Shown here piece by piece: positions 7,201 through 15,796 of a DNA stretch of 35,888 nucleotides (its first letter is position 1; each line of letters opens with the position of its first letter). Origin of the DNA: DTU064 sp045588245. GTDB taxonomy: Bacteria > Bacillota > Clostridia > Oscillospirales > CAG-272. The stretch covers positions 1-35,888 of the forward strand of contig JAZNDW010000035.1 in the NCBI GenBank assembly GCA_045588245.1, in the 5' to 3' direction. The notes beneath the pieces were generated by a model. That model was not told where the DNA came from, did not search any database, and saw nothing but the letters and a program-made list of their open reading frames with translations. A program made the translations under genes and the position numbers.

Positions 7201-8499
7201 ATGAAGACAACAGAACTCAAAAAGCTTATCGCCGCAGGCGAACTTGACGCAAAATTCGCGGCCCTGCTCGAGCTTCCCGAATCAGACGAACGCGTTCCGG
7301 CTATCCGCGAGCGTTGGCTCGGTGCCGTTTCCGCTTTTGAAGAAATATACGGCGCTGACCGCGAAGTTGCACTTTACTCCGTTCCCGGACGCAGCGAGAT
7401 CATGGGTAACCACACCGACCACCAGCACGGCAGAGTTATCGCGGCGTCGATCACGCTCGATTGCATCGCCGTTGCTTCTAAGCGCGATGACTCTGTCATC
7501 CGCATCAAGAGCGAAGGTTTTCCCGAGGACATCGTCGATATCGACGTTTATAATGCTCCCATAGAAGACAGATTCTTCAAGTCGGACGCCATTATCGCCG
7601 GCGTTGCCGACGGCTTCCGCAACAACGGCTACAAGGTAGGCGGATTTGACGCATACACGACCTCCAACGTCCTCAAGGGTTCGGGACTTTCGTCCTCCGC
7701 CGCATTTGAGGATATGGTCGGCAACATCCTTTCGCACGTCTATAACGACGGCGTCGTTTCCGCAACTGACATCGCACGCATCGCGCAGTACGCGGAGAAT
7801 AAATTCTTCGGAAAGCCCTGCGGACTTATGGACCAGATGGCGTGCGCATGGGGCGGACTCATCACCATCGACTTTGCAGACAAAAATGCGCCGAAGACCG
7901 AGGGGCTCGGCTTTGACCTTACAAAGAAGGGATACTCCCTCTGCATCACCGATACGGGCGGAAACCACGCAGACCTTAACGCAGACTATGCTTCCGTTCC
8001 CGCTGAAATGAAAGCTGTAGCCGCCGTATTCGGCGAAGAGGTGCTCTGTAACGTTACATACGCGCAGATCATAGAGAAAGCGACCGAGATCAGAAAGACC
8101 TGCGGCGACAGAGCACTGCTCCGCGCCATCCACTTCGTTCATGAAACAGAGCGCGTTGCAAAAACGGCAGAGATCCTCAAAAATGACGATCTTGATGCGT
8201 TCCTCGCCGCAATTCTTGCGTCGGGCGACTCCAGCTACAAATATCTGCAGAACGTATACACCGTGAAAAACGTTGAAGAACAGGGACTTTCCCTCGCACT
8301 CGCCGTTACAGAGGGCTATCTGTGTGACAAAAAGGCGGCTTGGCGCGTACACGGCGGTGGCTTCGCAGGCACGACGCAGGCGTTCGTTCCGAGCGAATAC
8401 GCAAGCGAATTCCGTGACCTTATGGATTCCGTCTTCGGAGATGGTGCTTGCATGGAGCTCCGCATCCGTTCCGCGGGCGCTGTCAAGGTTTTTGAATAA
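7201..8499 (+). CDS. galK: Galactokinase
   Basis: A GHMP-family sugar kinase that phosphorylates galactose at C1 in the Leloir pathway. The family signature GRSEIMGNHTDHQHG marks the sugar-binding N-terminus, the ATP-binding GHMP loop is LKGSGLSSSAAFE, and the C-terminal motif is HGGGFAGTTQAF. At 432 residues it is longer than typical GalK (about 390) owing to an N-terminal extension of about 40 residues before the sugar-binding region. The ribosome binding site GAGGAG supports the start. galT and galE are not in the window, and galK instead heads a train of RNA-modification genes. Its stop codon overlaps the next start by one base, so co-translation is likely. A related GHMP sugar kinase with another substrate cannot be excluded, but the galactokinase signature is good. 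Confidence 0.9.
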   Translation: MKTTELKKLIAAGELDAKFAALLELPESDERVPAIRERWLGAVSAFEEIYGADREVALYSVPGRSEIMGNHTDHQHGRVIAASITLDCIAVASKRDDSVIRIKSEGFPEDIVDIDVYNAPIEDRFFKSDAIIAGVADGFRNNGYKVGGFDAYTTSNVLKGSGLSSSAAFEDMVGNILSHVYNDGVVSATDIARIAQYAENKFFGKPCGLMDQMACAWGGLITIDFADKNAPKTEGLGFDLTKKGYSLCITDTGGNHADLNADYASVPAEMKAVAAVFGEEVLCNVTYAQIIEKATEIRKTCGDRALLRAIHFVHETERVAKTAEILKNDDLDAFLAAILASGDSSYKYLQNVYTVKNVEEQGLSLALAVTEGYLCDKKAAWRVHGGGFAGTTQAFVPSEYASEFRDLMDSVFGDGACMELRIRSAGAVKVFE

Positions 8500-8936
8500 T
8501 GAATAAGCTTCCGAAGCAGAAAAAAGATAATTCCGAAAAAAAACGGATAAACTATAAGCTTTACACGTTGTTTGCGCTTGGCGTCATTACGATCTTCGGG
8601 CTTTACCGTGCCGTCATTTTTATGGTGGCGGAGGGGATGATCTCAGGTGTATGGTTCTCGGCACTGATGTGGACGTACCTTGTGCTCGCGTGCGCCGCAT
8701 TCGTTGCCATTTATGTGCTCAATCGCGGATTTTCGGGCAAAGCCGTCACGGCAGACGAGCTGCCGCCCGAGTGGGATCACATCAAAAAAGGCGAGTACAT
8801 GAAAAAAGACGCTCGCCGCCGCAAGATTGCAAAATATATAATGATCCCGTTCGTGTCGTTCGTTTTCGTCTTTTTCTGGGAGATCATTGAGATCTTCTAC
8901 CTCCCCGGAATCAAAGCGTGGTTCGACAGCTTTTAA
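8499..8936 (+). CDS. Small membrane protein of unknown function
   Basis: I do not recognise a family. The 145-residue protein has a lysine-rich N-terminus (about 1-20) and three hydrophobic segments (about 24-46, 54-76 and 114-134), with a charged stretch between the second and third. That gives a positive cytoplasmic N-terminus and three membrane passes. The start ATG overlaps the galK stop by one base (TAATG) and walJ follows after 9 nt, so it is clearly in the same transcript. It may be a lineage-specific accessory protein; no function is inferred. Confidence 0.75.
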   Translation: MNKLPKQKKDNSEKKRINYKLYTLFALGVITIFGLYRAVIFMVAEGMISGVWFSALMWTYLVLACAAFVAIYVLNRGFSGKAVTADELPPEWDHIKKGEYMKKDARRRKIAKYIMIPFVSFVFVFFWEIIEIFYLPGIKAWFDSF

Positions 8937-8945
8937 CGTCAGCGT

Positions 8946-9722
8946 ATGGACATTAAGATCGCAACACTCTATTCAGGCTCGTCAGGCAACTCCGTTCTTA
9001 TCGGAGCGGACGGCGACTATATACTGATCGACGGCGGCAGATCGTGCCGCGCACTTTCGTGCGCCGCGTCAACGCTCGGAGTGAACGTGGCGGATGTTTC
9101 CGCCGTGTACGTGACACACGAGCATACCGATCATATCTCCGCGCTCGATATCGTTTGCAAAAAGTATCACACACCCGTACACATGGCAGAGGATTCCGCC
9201 TCTGCCATCGTCGGGTATAGCCATCTCGCCGCCGCTACGGTCAAGCATACGCCGATTTTTACCGACCGCATCGGTAAAATGACGGTCCGAAGCTTCCGCA
9301 CTCATCACGACAGCGCGATGTCGGTAGGCTATACGGTCGAATTTGATGGTGAAGACGTTAAATTCGGGCTTCTCACCGACACGGGGCACGTCACCCCGGA
9401 TATGACGGAAGCGCTCGCCGATTGCACGCATCTCGTGCTTGAGGCGAACCACGATATCCCGATGCTGTACGCAGGACCGTATCCGTATCACCTCAAAGAG
9501 CGCATACGCTCCGCGTACGGTCACCTTTCCAACGAGCAGTGCGGCGAACTTGCGGCAGCTCTTGCCGCAAACGGCGCCGAATCGATCCTGCTTGCACATA
9601 TTTCGGAAAACAATAACACGCCCGAGCTGGCGCTTTCCGCCGTTGGTAAGGCGCTTGCCGAGGCGGGACTGTCACCGAAGGTGGCAACGGCGCACCGAAG
9701 CTGCATCACGAGGCTCATTTGA
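8946..9722 (+). CDS. walJ: WalJ/YycJ-type MBL-fold hydrolase
   Basis: A metallo-beta-lactamase-fold hydrolase of the YycJ/WalJ group. Members are thought to act on DNA (5'-3' exonuclease activity reported for YycJ) and are often linked to the WalKR two-component locus. It begins with the characteristic SGSSGNSVLIG, has the metal site THEHTDH, a second histidine region FRTHHDSAMSVGY, DTGHV, and EANHD. Length 258 is typical (about 260). No walKR genes are here. Its link to rlmH, which follows after 2 nt, is a common Firmicutes arrangement (walJ...rlmH). Cytoplasmic; no signal peptide. Confidence 0.9.
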   Translation: MDIKIATLYSGSSGNSVLIGADGDYILIDGGRSCRALSCAASTLGVNVADVSAVYVTHEHTDHISALDIVCKKYHTPVHMAEDSASAIVGYSHLAAATVKHTPIFTDRIGKMTVRSFRTHHDSAMSVGYTVEFDGEDVKFGLLTDTGHVTPDMTEALADCTHLVLEANHDIPMLYAGPYPYHLKERIRSAYGHLSNEQCGELAAALAANGAESILLAHISENNNTPELALSAVGKALAEAGLSPKVATAHRSCITRLI

Positions 9723-9724
9723 TT

Positions 9725-10207
9725 ATGTATACGTTTCACATTATTACCGTCGGACCGCTTAAAGAAGCTCACCGACGGGCAGAATGCGAGGAATACGGCA
9801 AGCGGCTTGCCATGTACGGCAGGCTCGTCAAGACCGAGATCCCCGCGCATAAGCTCTCCTCCGAGCCGTCGCAGACGGAGATAAACACCGCGCTGCGCGC
9901 GGAAGGCGAGGCGATACTCCGTGCGATCCCCAAGGGGGCGCACGTGATCGCGCTTTGCGTTGAGGGCAAAAAGTTTGATTCGCCGACGTTTGCGAGCTAT
10001 CTTTCGCGCGCGGCGGACAGCGGAGCCACAGAGCTCTGCTTTATCATCGGCAGCTCGTACGGACTTGCCGACTCGGTCAAATCGGCGGCGAAGCTGAAGC
10101 TGTCCGTGTCCGATTTTACGTTTCCGCACGGAATGATGCAGCCGATACTTTACGAGATCATATACCGCTCAATGAACATCATCCGAGGCGGAAAATATCA
10201 CAAATAA
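9725..10207 (+). CDS. rlmH: 23S rRNA pseudouridine-1915 N3-methyltransferase
   Basis: A SPOUT-class methyltransferase that methylates pseudouridine 1915 in helix 69 of 23S rRNA, using S-adenosylmethionine, on assembled 70S ribosomes. The C-terminal half shows the trefoil-knot SAM site around CFIIGSSYGL and the invariant ending TFPHGMMQPILYEIIYRSMNIIRGGKYHK-like tail, finishing in YHK as the family does. Length 160 is normal. The start is the ATG at 9725; a TTG two codons earlier overlaps the walJ stop and is less likely. Cotranscribed with walJ and followed after 21 nt by the WG-repeat-like gene. Confidence 0.95.
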   Translation: MYTFHIITVGPLKEAHRRAECEEYGKRLAMYGRLVKTEIPAHKLSSEPSQTEINTALRAEGEAILRAIPKGAHVIALCVEGKKFDSPTFASYLSRAADSGATELCFIIGSSYGLADSVKSAAKLKLSVSDFTFPHGMMQPILYEIIYRSMNIIRGGKYHK

Positions 10208-10228
10208 AAATTTTTTAAGGAGGGAAAC

Positions 10229-11809
10229 ATGAAAACGCGAAGCTCACGTGTAACGGCACTGATAATGCTGCTTTTGATCTCTGCCGTCGTGGCGATATAC
10301 CGTCACGGCTGGTTTGATGTTTCCTTCATCAACCGTCCCGTGACTGAAACGGTCGGCGAATCGGACAGCAGTGACAGCGCCGACACCGACACTGACGGCA
10401 CAACTTTTGACAGCGACCTCATTCTTGATACACCCGGGCAAACAGATACGGATTCTGCATCAACGGAAAGTTCGTCCGCGCAGGACGGAACTGACGGCGC
10501 CACCCCCGAGCCCGAATTTTATTTACCTACCGTAGCGGAGGTCGATGCGGACCACACCCGTTCGTATGAAGAATGGGTGTCTACGGGAGAATGGGTTCTC
10601 GCGCTGACGGAATTTGAAACGCCGAGCTATTTTTCCTCTGAAAAGCGCAACGTCTATACCGTTTCGTACGTGCCGCAGGAGGACCGCTCGCCGTATCAGC
10701 CCGTTTATACGAAGGTCAAGGAGGATAAACCCGCGATCCTTCTTTATATGGGCTACATCATCGTGGAAACCGACACAGAGAACAGATCGAACATCTATAC
10801 GGCAAAGCGTAAGTTGATAGGCAGCTTTGACGATAAAAACATCACGCTCGCATGGTGCCGTGACACCGAGGACAGACCTCTGTTTATATATAAAGACGCA
10901 TACTATTATCTCGATGAGAAAAAAGGCCGCTTCGTTGAGTCGGATTACGATTCCGTAACCGAAAGCAGGGGCGCGTGCTTTGATTACACACCCGAATACG
11001 GAGTGGAAACGTCGGACAGACGGTTTTTGTCAACTTCCGAGATCGTTTATACCTATGAGCCTATAGAAGGTGCATTTGACGAGGAGGGATATCAGCTCGC
11101 CTACAAGGTACCTCACGTTCAGTATACGTATGCGCTTTCAACAAAGGCAAACAAGGCTTTGACCGAGTATATATACTACGGCAGATATCCGTTCTCAGAA
11201 TCACTTGCCGCCGTCATTGACGAGGACGGACACCTATACTATATTGCCAAAACGGGCAAAGTTGCGATAAAACCGTCGAAGGTGCGTAACGACGTCGAAC
11301 TCGGAAACAAGGTCTACGATTTTTACATGGAACCGATCACGAACGGCGAAGAGTCGATCGGATTTTACTATTTCGACCGCGGACTTGTGCGCGTGCGCGT
11401 TATGACGGTCGATTATGCCCGCTATAACCGTGAAAAGAGAAGGATATACGTCGTTTCCGACAAAGACGTTCTCATATATGAAAACGGCGATAGATTCCGC
11501 ACCCCCGAGGGCTATGACATAAAGGCGTATTCGTCGGGCATGATACTGCTTGAGCGCGACGGCCTCTACGGCTACATGGACTACACAGGCGCGTGGATCG
11601 TTGAGCCCACCCTGACGTACGCAGAGCCGTTTTATGAAGGCGTTGCCGTGATCGGCAACGGCGACGAACGAGCCCTCATCGACCGCAACGGCGCTTACGT
11701 TATCCCGTTTGGCGAGTATTCGTACATCTCAAACGCATCTATGGGAATCATCGCCGTTTACGGCGAGGATGACGGCTGGCAGGTCATCTATAAAATGAAA
11801 AAAGACTAA
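10229..11809 (+). CDS. WG-repeat-like membrane-anchored protein
   Basis: A 526-residue protein with one N-terminal membrane helix (about 8-25), a long Ser/Asp/Thr-rich linker (about 35-95), and an extracytoplasmic domain. Near the C-terminus, units such as DGLYGYMDYTGAWIVEP and ERALIDRNGAYVIPFG resemble WG repeats (KLR-like beta-propeller or solenoid modules), where a short turn of aromatic-Gly is followed by D-x-x-G-x-hydrophobic-I/V-x-P. There is no lipobox. The acidic linker suggests a tether through the cell wall. Function is unknown. Ribosome binding site AAGGAGGG is very strong. It sits between rlmH and mnmG with short gaps (21 and 24 nt), so it shares their transcript. Confidence 0.75.
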   Translation: MKTRSSRVTALIMLLLISAVVAIYRHGWFDVSFINRPVTETVGESDSSDSADTDTDGTTFDSDLILDTPGQTDTDSASTESSSAQDGTDGATPEPEFYLPTVAEVDADHTRSYEEWVSTGEWVLALTEFETPSYFSSEKRNVYTVSYVPQEDRSPYQPVYTKVKEDKPAILLYMGYIIVETDTENRSNIYTAKRKLIGSFDDKNITLAWCRDTEDRPLFIYKDAYYYLDEKKGRFVESDYDSVTESRGACFDYTPEYGVETSDRRFLSTSEIVYTYEPIEGAFDEEGYQLAYKVPHVQYTYALSTKANKALTEYIYYGRYPFSESLAAVIDEDGHLYYIAKTGKVAIKPSKVRNDVELGNKVYDFYMEPITNGEESIGFYYFDRGLVRVRVMTVDYARYNREKRRIYVVSDKDVLIYENGDRFRTPEGYDIKAYSSGMILLERDGLYGYMDYTGAWIVEPTLTYAEPFYEGVAVIGNGDERALIDRNGAYVIPFGEYSYISNASMGIIAVYGEDDGWQVIYKMKKD

Positions 11810-11833
11810 AAAGCAAAACTCAGAAAAGAGAAA

Positions 11834-13738
11834 ATGAACACCGAAAACATAACAAATAAATGCGACGTCGCCGTCGTCGGCGCGGGACACGCGGGCGTTG
11901 AAGCCGCGCTCGCGGCAGCAAGGCTCGGACTTGACACGGTCCTTTTTACGCTGTCGCTCGATTTCGTCGCAAATATGCCGTGTAACCCTGCGATCGGCGG
12001 TACGGGCAAAGGTCATCTCGTTTTTGAGATCGACGCCCTCGGTGGCGAGATGGGCAGAGTTGCCGACATGGCAACGATACAAAGCCGAACGCTGAACGAA
12101 AGCCGCGGCACCGCGGTCCATTCAAAGCGCGTGCAGGCTGACCGCAGTAAATATAAAGAAATAATGCTCCGCACACTTGAGAGCCAAAAGAATCTCCGCC
12201 TTGTTCAGGCGGAGATCGTTTCCGTTTCCGTCGCCGACGGCGCCGTCACGTCCGTTACGACGCGGCTCGGCGCTGTGTGGCAGTGCGGTGCGGCGGTTAT
12301 CGCGTCGGGGACATACCTTTCAGGCGTCGTCCACGTTGGCGGCATCAATTACCCTGCAGGGCCTGACGGCTCCTTGCCGTCGGCAGGACTTGCGGACTCA
12401 CTCCGCGAGCATGGAATCAAAATGATGCGCTTCAAAACGGGAACTCCCGTGCGCGTCTCAAAAAGAAGCATAGATTTTTCCGAGCTTGAACGGCAGGAGG
12501 GTGAGGCGGAGCCTATCCCGTTTTCGTATTATACGCCTGACGGCTATCTTGACGGAATTGAGCCTGTTGCGTGCCACATCGTATACACGAATGCGGAAAC
12601 GCACCGCATCATCCGCGAGAATATAACGCGCTCGGCGATGTATTCGGGCAACATTCACGGCGTCGGTCCGCGATATTGCCCGTCTATTGAGGATAAGCTC
12701 GTCCGCTTCGCGGACAAGGAGCGTCATCAGCTCTTCGTTGAGCCGATGGGGGAGGACAGCGACGAGATGTATATTGCAGGCTTTTCAACGTCGCTGCCTG
12801 CTGATGTCCAGGAGGCGATGCTCCGCACGCTGCCGGGCTTCAAAAACGCGCACATAACGCGAAGCGCGTACGCGATCGAATACGATTGCTGTGACCCCAC
12901 GGAGCTTGACGCCACGCTCGGCTTCCGCGCCGTCCGAGGACTTTACGGCGCAGGACAGTTCAACGGCACCTCGGGCTATGAGGAAGCAGCGGCGCAAGGA
13001 CTCGTCGCAGGCGCGAACGCGGCGCTGTACGTGCTCGGACGCGAGCCGATGATCATCGGACGTTCCACGTCCTACATCGGCATTATGATCGACGACCTCA
13101 TCACCAAAGGCACACGCGAGCCGTACCGTATCATGACGTCGCGCTCGGAGTACAGACTCTATATGCGTCAGGATAACGCCGACGAAAGACTGACGGAGAT
13201 CGGTTACCGCGCAGGGCTTATATCAGACGAACGGTGGGCTGCATACTGCGAAAAGCGCGCCTCAATTGAAGCGGAGCTCGAGCGGCTTGAGCATACGGGT
13301 GTTGCCCCCATAGAAGAGGTGAACGCGATACTTTCCGAATACGGCTCATCTCCGATCTCGGCAGGCACAAGACTCGTTGAGTTATTGCGCCGTCCCGAGC
13401 TTGACTACGGCGCCATTGAACGGATCGCGCCCCCGACGGCAGCGCTTTCCCGCGGAGTTAAGTTGACGGTGTCAACGACGGTCAAATACGACGGATACAT
13501 CAAAAAGCAGTTGGCAGCAGTTTCGAGAGCTCGCTCACGCGAGGACGCGGTACTCCCCAACGATATAGATTACGGCAAGATCGGCGGCCTTCGCCTCGAA
13601 GCGGTGCAAAAGCTGACGCAGCACCGTCCGCATTCCGTTGGCGAAGCAGCAGGACTTGCAGGTGTCAACCCTGCGGACGTGAGCGTTCTCTTGCTTTATC
13701 TTGATTCACGAAAATCTTCACAAAAAAGCGGAGAGTAA
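11834..13738 (+). CDS. mnmG: tRNA uridine-34 carboxymethylaminomethyl-forming enzyme MnmG
   Basis: FAD-dependent partner of MnmE (GidA/MnmG) that installs the cmnm5 group on wobble uridine 34 of several tRNAs using methylene-tetrahydrofolate, NADH and glycine or ammonium. The N-terminal dinucleotide motif VVGAGHAGVEAALAAARLG binds FAD. Conserved CNPAIGG(T)GKGH, DKERHQLFVEP and the signature GQFNGTSGYEEAAAQG are all present, and the C-terminal helical domain that contacts MnmE follows. Length 634 is normal (about 630). mnmE is not present upstream, where it often lies; it must be elsewhere. rsmG starts 2 nt after the stop, the classic gidA-gidB pair. Confidence 0.97.
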   Translation: MNTENITNKCDVAVVGAGHAGVEAALAAARLGLDTVLFTLSLDFVANMPCNPAIGGTGKGHLVFEIDALGGEMGRVADMATIQSRTLNESRGTAVHSKRVQADRSKYKEIMLRTLESQKNLRLVQAEIVSVSVADGAVTSVTTRLGAVWQCGAAVIASGTYLSGVVHVGGINYPAGPDGSLPSAGLADSLREHGIKMMRFKTGTPVRVSKRSIDFSELERQEGEAEPIPFSYYTPDGYLDGIEPVACHIVYTNAETHRIIRENITRSAMYSGNIHGVGPRYCPSIEDKLVRFADKERHQLFVEPMGEDSDEMYIAGFSTSLPADVQEAMLRTLPGFKNAHITRSAYAIEYDCCDPTELDATLGFRAVRGLYGAGQFNGTSGYEEAAAQGLVAGANAALYVLGREPMIIGRSTSYIGIMIDDLITKGTREPYRIMTSRSEYRLYMRQDNADERLTEIGYRAGLISDERWAAYCEKRASIEAELERLEHTGVAPIEEVNAILSEYGSSPISAGTRLVELLRRPELDYGAIERIAPPTAALSRGVKLTVSTTVKYDGYIKKQLAAVSRARSREDAVLPNDIDYGKIGGLRLEAVQKLTQHRPHSVGEAAGLAGVNPADVSVLLLYLDSRKSSQKSGE

Positions 13739-13740
13739 AA

Positions 13741-14469
13741 ATGATAAATACATCTGATTTCGCGGCGCTCGCATCGGCAAACGGGATCGAGCTCGACGAA
13801 AAAGCAATAGCGACGCTCGACGGCTTTGCTGACTTTCTCGTCGCGGAAAACGAAAAATATAATCTGACGGCGATCAAAACGCCCGAAGCCATCATGCTTC
13901 GCCATTTTTGCGATTCTTTGACACCCGTCCAATACATCAAAGCGAAAGCGAAACTGCTCGATATCGGCTCGGGGGCGGGCTTCCCGTCCGTTCCGATAGC
14001 GGTGTCGCGCCCCGACGTCAGCGTCACGGCGCTCGATGCCACGGCGAAAAAGGCGGCATTCATCAATTCCGCGGCGACGGCGCTCGGCATCGGCAACATC
14101 ACAGCCGTTTCGGGACGCGCCGAGGAGCTGGCGCACAAACCCGAATACACGGAAAAATTCGATGTTGTCACGGCGCGCGCCGTGTCGGCGCTGCGGATAC
14201 TTTGCGAGCTTTCGGCGCAGTATCTCCAAGTCGGCGGCATACTTATCGCGCTGAAGGGCGAAGAGATGGCGACGGCGGCGGAGATCGCGGAAGCGAAGCG
14301 TACCGCCGACGCTGTCGGACTCTCTCTTCGGGAAACTGTGAAGCTCACGCTCAAAGACGAAAAAACGGGCGAGACGCTGTCGCGCACACTCGTTATTATG
14401 GAAAAAACGCGAGTAACGCCTCGCGCGTATCCGCGCCGATACGCGCAGATACTGAAGTCATCGATCTGA
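13741..14469 (+). CDS. rsmG: 16S rRNA guanine-527 N7-methyltransferase
   Basis: GidB/RsmG methylates G527 of 16S rRNA with SAM; loss gives low-level streptomycin resistance in other bacteria. The protein has the N-terminal helix with AENEKYNLTAIKTPEAIMLRH-like signature, the SAM-binding motif LLDIGSGAGFPSVP, the acidic end of beta-2 in VTALDATAKKAAF, and a VTARAVSAL segment, all as in RsmG. Length 242 is normal. It is the last gene of the galK-to-rsmG train; a terminator follows 15 nt later. Start ATG is preceded by GCGGAGAG inside the end of mnmG, so translation is probably coupled. Confidence 0.96.
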   Translation: MINTSDFAALASANGIELDEKAIATLDGFADFLVAENEKYNLTAIKTPEAIMLRHFCDSLTPVQYIKAKAKLLDIGSGAGFPSVPIAVSRPDVSVTALDATAKKAAFINSAATALGIGNITAVSGRAEELAHKPEYTEKFDVVTARAVSALRILCELSAQYLQVGGILIALKGEEMATAAEIAEAKRTADAVGLSLRETVKLTLKDEKTGETLSRTLVIMEKTRVTPRAYPRRYAQILKSSI

Positions 14470-14483
14470 TCCGGAGCATATAA

Positions 14484-14517
14484 AAAACGCACGCCGTAGG
14501 CGTGCGTTTTCTTTTTG
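14484..14517. terminator. Terminator shared by rsmG and the rhomboid gene
   Basis: A perfect 12-bp stem AAAACGCACGCC/GGCGTGCGTTTT with a 3-nt GTA loop is followed by CTTTTTG on the plus strand. A-rich sequence on the left gives a T tract for the minus strand, so it can serve both converging transcripts. Confidence 0.9.
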
Positions 14518-14523
14518 TTACGG

Positions 14524-15114
14524 TTATTTTTTGCGCGATCGGCGGTCGCGGCGCATCATCCAGCCGACGAAGATGCCGCAGCATCCGCCGACGATGTGAG
14601 CGAGCTGGGATACGTTATCGTTTGAAAAGATGCCCGTGTAGACGGCTTCGCCAAAATAAATGAGCGCAACGAGAACGAACGTGAGCGAAAGCTTGCCGTC
14701 GCCGATGTTGCCTGCGGCGGCAAGGAATATGAGCATAAAAACGATGCCCGACATACCGAGCAGCGCCAAGTTCGGTGAAACGAGACAGTGTACGACGCCC
14801 TCAACGACGGCGGTGAAAAGGATCGCAAGCAGAACGTCAGCGGAACCGTACCTCTTTTCAACGGACGGCCCGATGATGAGCAAGAGGCTTACGTTGCCGA
14901 AAAAGTGCGAAAAGCTTGCATGACCGAAGATGTGGGAAACGAGCCGAACGTAGAACAGCGGATCGCGGAGCGACGTTTTGAAAATGCAAAAAAAGTACGC
15001 GGCATCTTCAAAAACGGAAGATAAGAATAAAACCGCAAGCGAAACGAGCGCCAACGTGAGTATAACCGGCGAATCATATTCAATAACGATGCGTCGTTTC
15101 TGCGAACTGTTCAT
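14524..15114 (-). CDS. Rhomboid-family intramembrane serine protease
   Basis: A compact six-helix rhomboid protease of 196 residues. The catalytic serine is S122 in GMSGIVFM (family consensus GxSG) and the catalytic histidine is H173 in SQLAHIVGG. The N-terminal HIFGHASFSHFFGN is the conserved HxxxHxxxN element of helix 2 (about 61-74). Rhomboids cleave membrane helices; substrates cannot be predicted. The C-terminus is a short basic tail. Its start lies 21 nt after the queT stop, so both probably share the queT transcript. The catalytic pair is intact, so it should be an active protease rather than a pseudoprotease. Confidence 0.88.
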   Translation of the reverse strand: MNSSQKRRIVIEYDSPVILTLALVSLAVLFLSSVFEDAAYFFCIFKTSLRDPLFYVRLVSHIFGHASFSHFFGNVSLLLIIGPSVEKRYGSADVLLAILFTAVVEGVVHCLVSPNLALLGMSGIVFMLIFLAAAGNIGDGKLSLTFVLVALIYFGEAVYTGIFSNDNVSQLAHIVGGCCGIFVGWMMRRDRRSRKK

Positions 15115-15135
15115 GCTGATTTGTCCTTTCGTTAT

Positions 15136-15618
15136 TTAAGAAAATAAGACCTTATTGTACTTTTTAAGCGTGAAAAGGAGTGCTGTGCCCAAAATGGAGG
15201 CGGATATGAGCTCACCTATCCCCACTGTCAACATCATAAAAGGGATTCCTCCTTCGTTAACGCCCGAAAAATATAGCACGAGAGGGATAATGATGGTGTT
15301 TGACACCACGGTAGGCACTGAAACAAGCAGCGGGAAGCGGCGGCAATAATACGCGCCGACAGCGCCGATGAGGGTGGCAAACGTGCCGAAAACGATGTCA
15401 AGCGTGGACGCTCCGAAGAGCAGGTTCGCCACGAAGCAGCCAACCGTAAGTCCCGGGACGGCGGCATAAGTGAAAAAAGGCAACACACATAAGGCTTCTG
15501 AAAATCTTATCTGTATTGCTCCTGAGGACAGACCCATGACGGCAGACACATAAGTGAGCGCAACGTAAAGAGCTGCGATTACGGCGGCGCGGCAAAGGAA
15601 AAGAGTTTTTTTGTTCAT
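15136..15618 (-). CDS. queT: QueT family ECF transporter substrate-binding protein
   Basis: Integral membrane S-component of an energy-coupling factor transporter, annotated in the family as importing a queuosine precursor (preQ0/preQ1 or queuine-like). About 160 residues with five to six hydrophobic segments; conserved features include GAIQIRFSEALCVLPFF near the first third and the Gly/Ala-rich small-residue helices typical of S-components. The start is the ATG at 15618, after CGGAG; an in-frame ATG at 15687 lies at the predicted transcription start and cannot have a ribosome binding site on that transcript. The 68-nt leader has two hairpins and an A-rich tail resembling a preQ1 riboswitch. 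The EcfA/EcfT energising module is not in this window. The rhomboid gene follows. Confidence 0.88.
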   Translation of the reverse strand: MNKKTLFLCRAAVIAALYVALTYVSAVMGLSSGAIQIRFSEALCVLPFFTYAAVPGLTVGCFVANLLFGASTLDIVFGTFATLIGAVGAYYCRRFPLLVSVPTVVSNTIIIPLVLYFSGVNEGGIPFMMLTVGIGELISASILGTALLFTLKKYNKVLFS

Positions 15619-15686
15619 TTTTAGTTTCTCCGTAGTTTTTTTATTTTGGGGAAGTCCCCACGGTGAGGATGGTTTCGAACTCACCA
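15619..15686 (-). promoter_or_regulatory. Structured queT leader, candidate preQ1-type riboswitch
   Basis: Read on the minus strand, hairpin one has stem GGTGAG/CTCACC (15662-15685) with a 12-nt loop. Hairpin two is TGGGG-AAGT-like CCCCA stem (15647-15660). An A-rich tail AAATAAAAAAACTACGGAG then leads into the ribosome binding site. The tail resembles the preQ1-I 3' strand (AAAAAACTA next to the Shine-Dalgarno), and the layout of hairpin, small hairpin and SD also recalls preQ1-II. The loop does not show the exact preQ1-I consensus, so the class is unsure. Confidence 0.45.
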
Positions 15687-15692
15687 AGTGCT

Positions 15693-15721
15693 ATTATACA
15701 ACAGTATTTCAAAAAACGCAA
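15693..15721 (-). promoter_or_regulatory. Promoter of queT
   Basis: On the minus strand a -35 box TTGCGT (15716-15721) and a perfect -10 box TATAAT (15693-15698) are 17 bp apart. The expected start is near 15686. Confidence 0.7.
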
Positions 15722-15738
15722 GAGGAAATGTTTGCGAC

Positions 15739-15776
15739 AAAAAGAAGCAGGAGCGCTGTAGGTGCGTCTCCTGCTT
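15739..15776 (-). terminator. Terminator of the uracil-DNA glycosylase gene
   Basis: A 9-bp perfect stem AAGCAGGAG/CTCCTGCTT (15745-15753 with 15768-15776) is followed on the minus strand by CTTTTTG. It separates the glycosylase gene from queT. Confidence 0.8.
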
Positions 15777-15796
15777 TTTGAACGTGAAAGGTGCGT

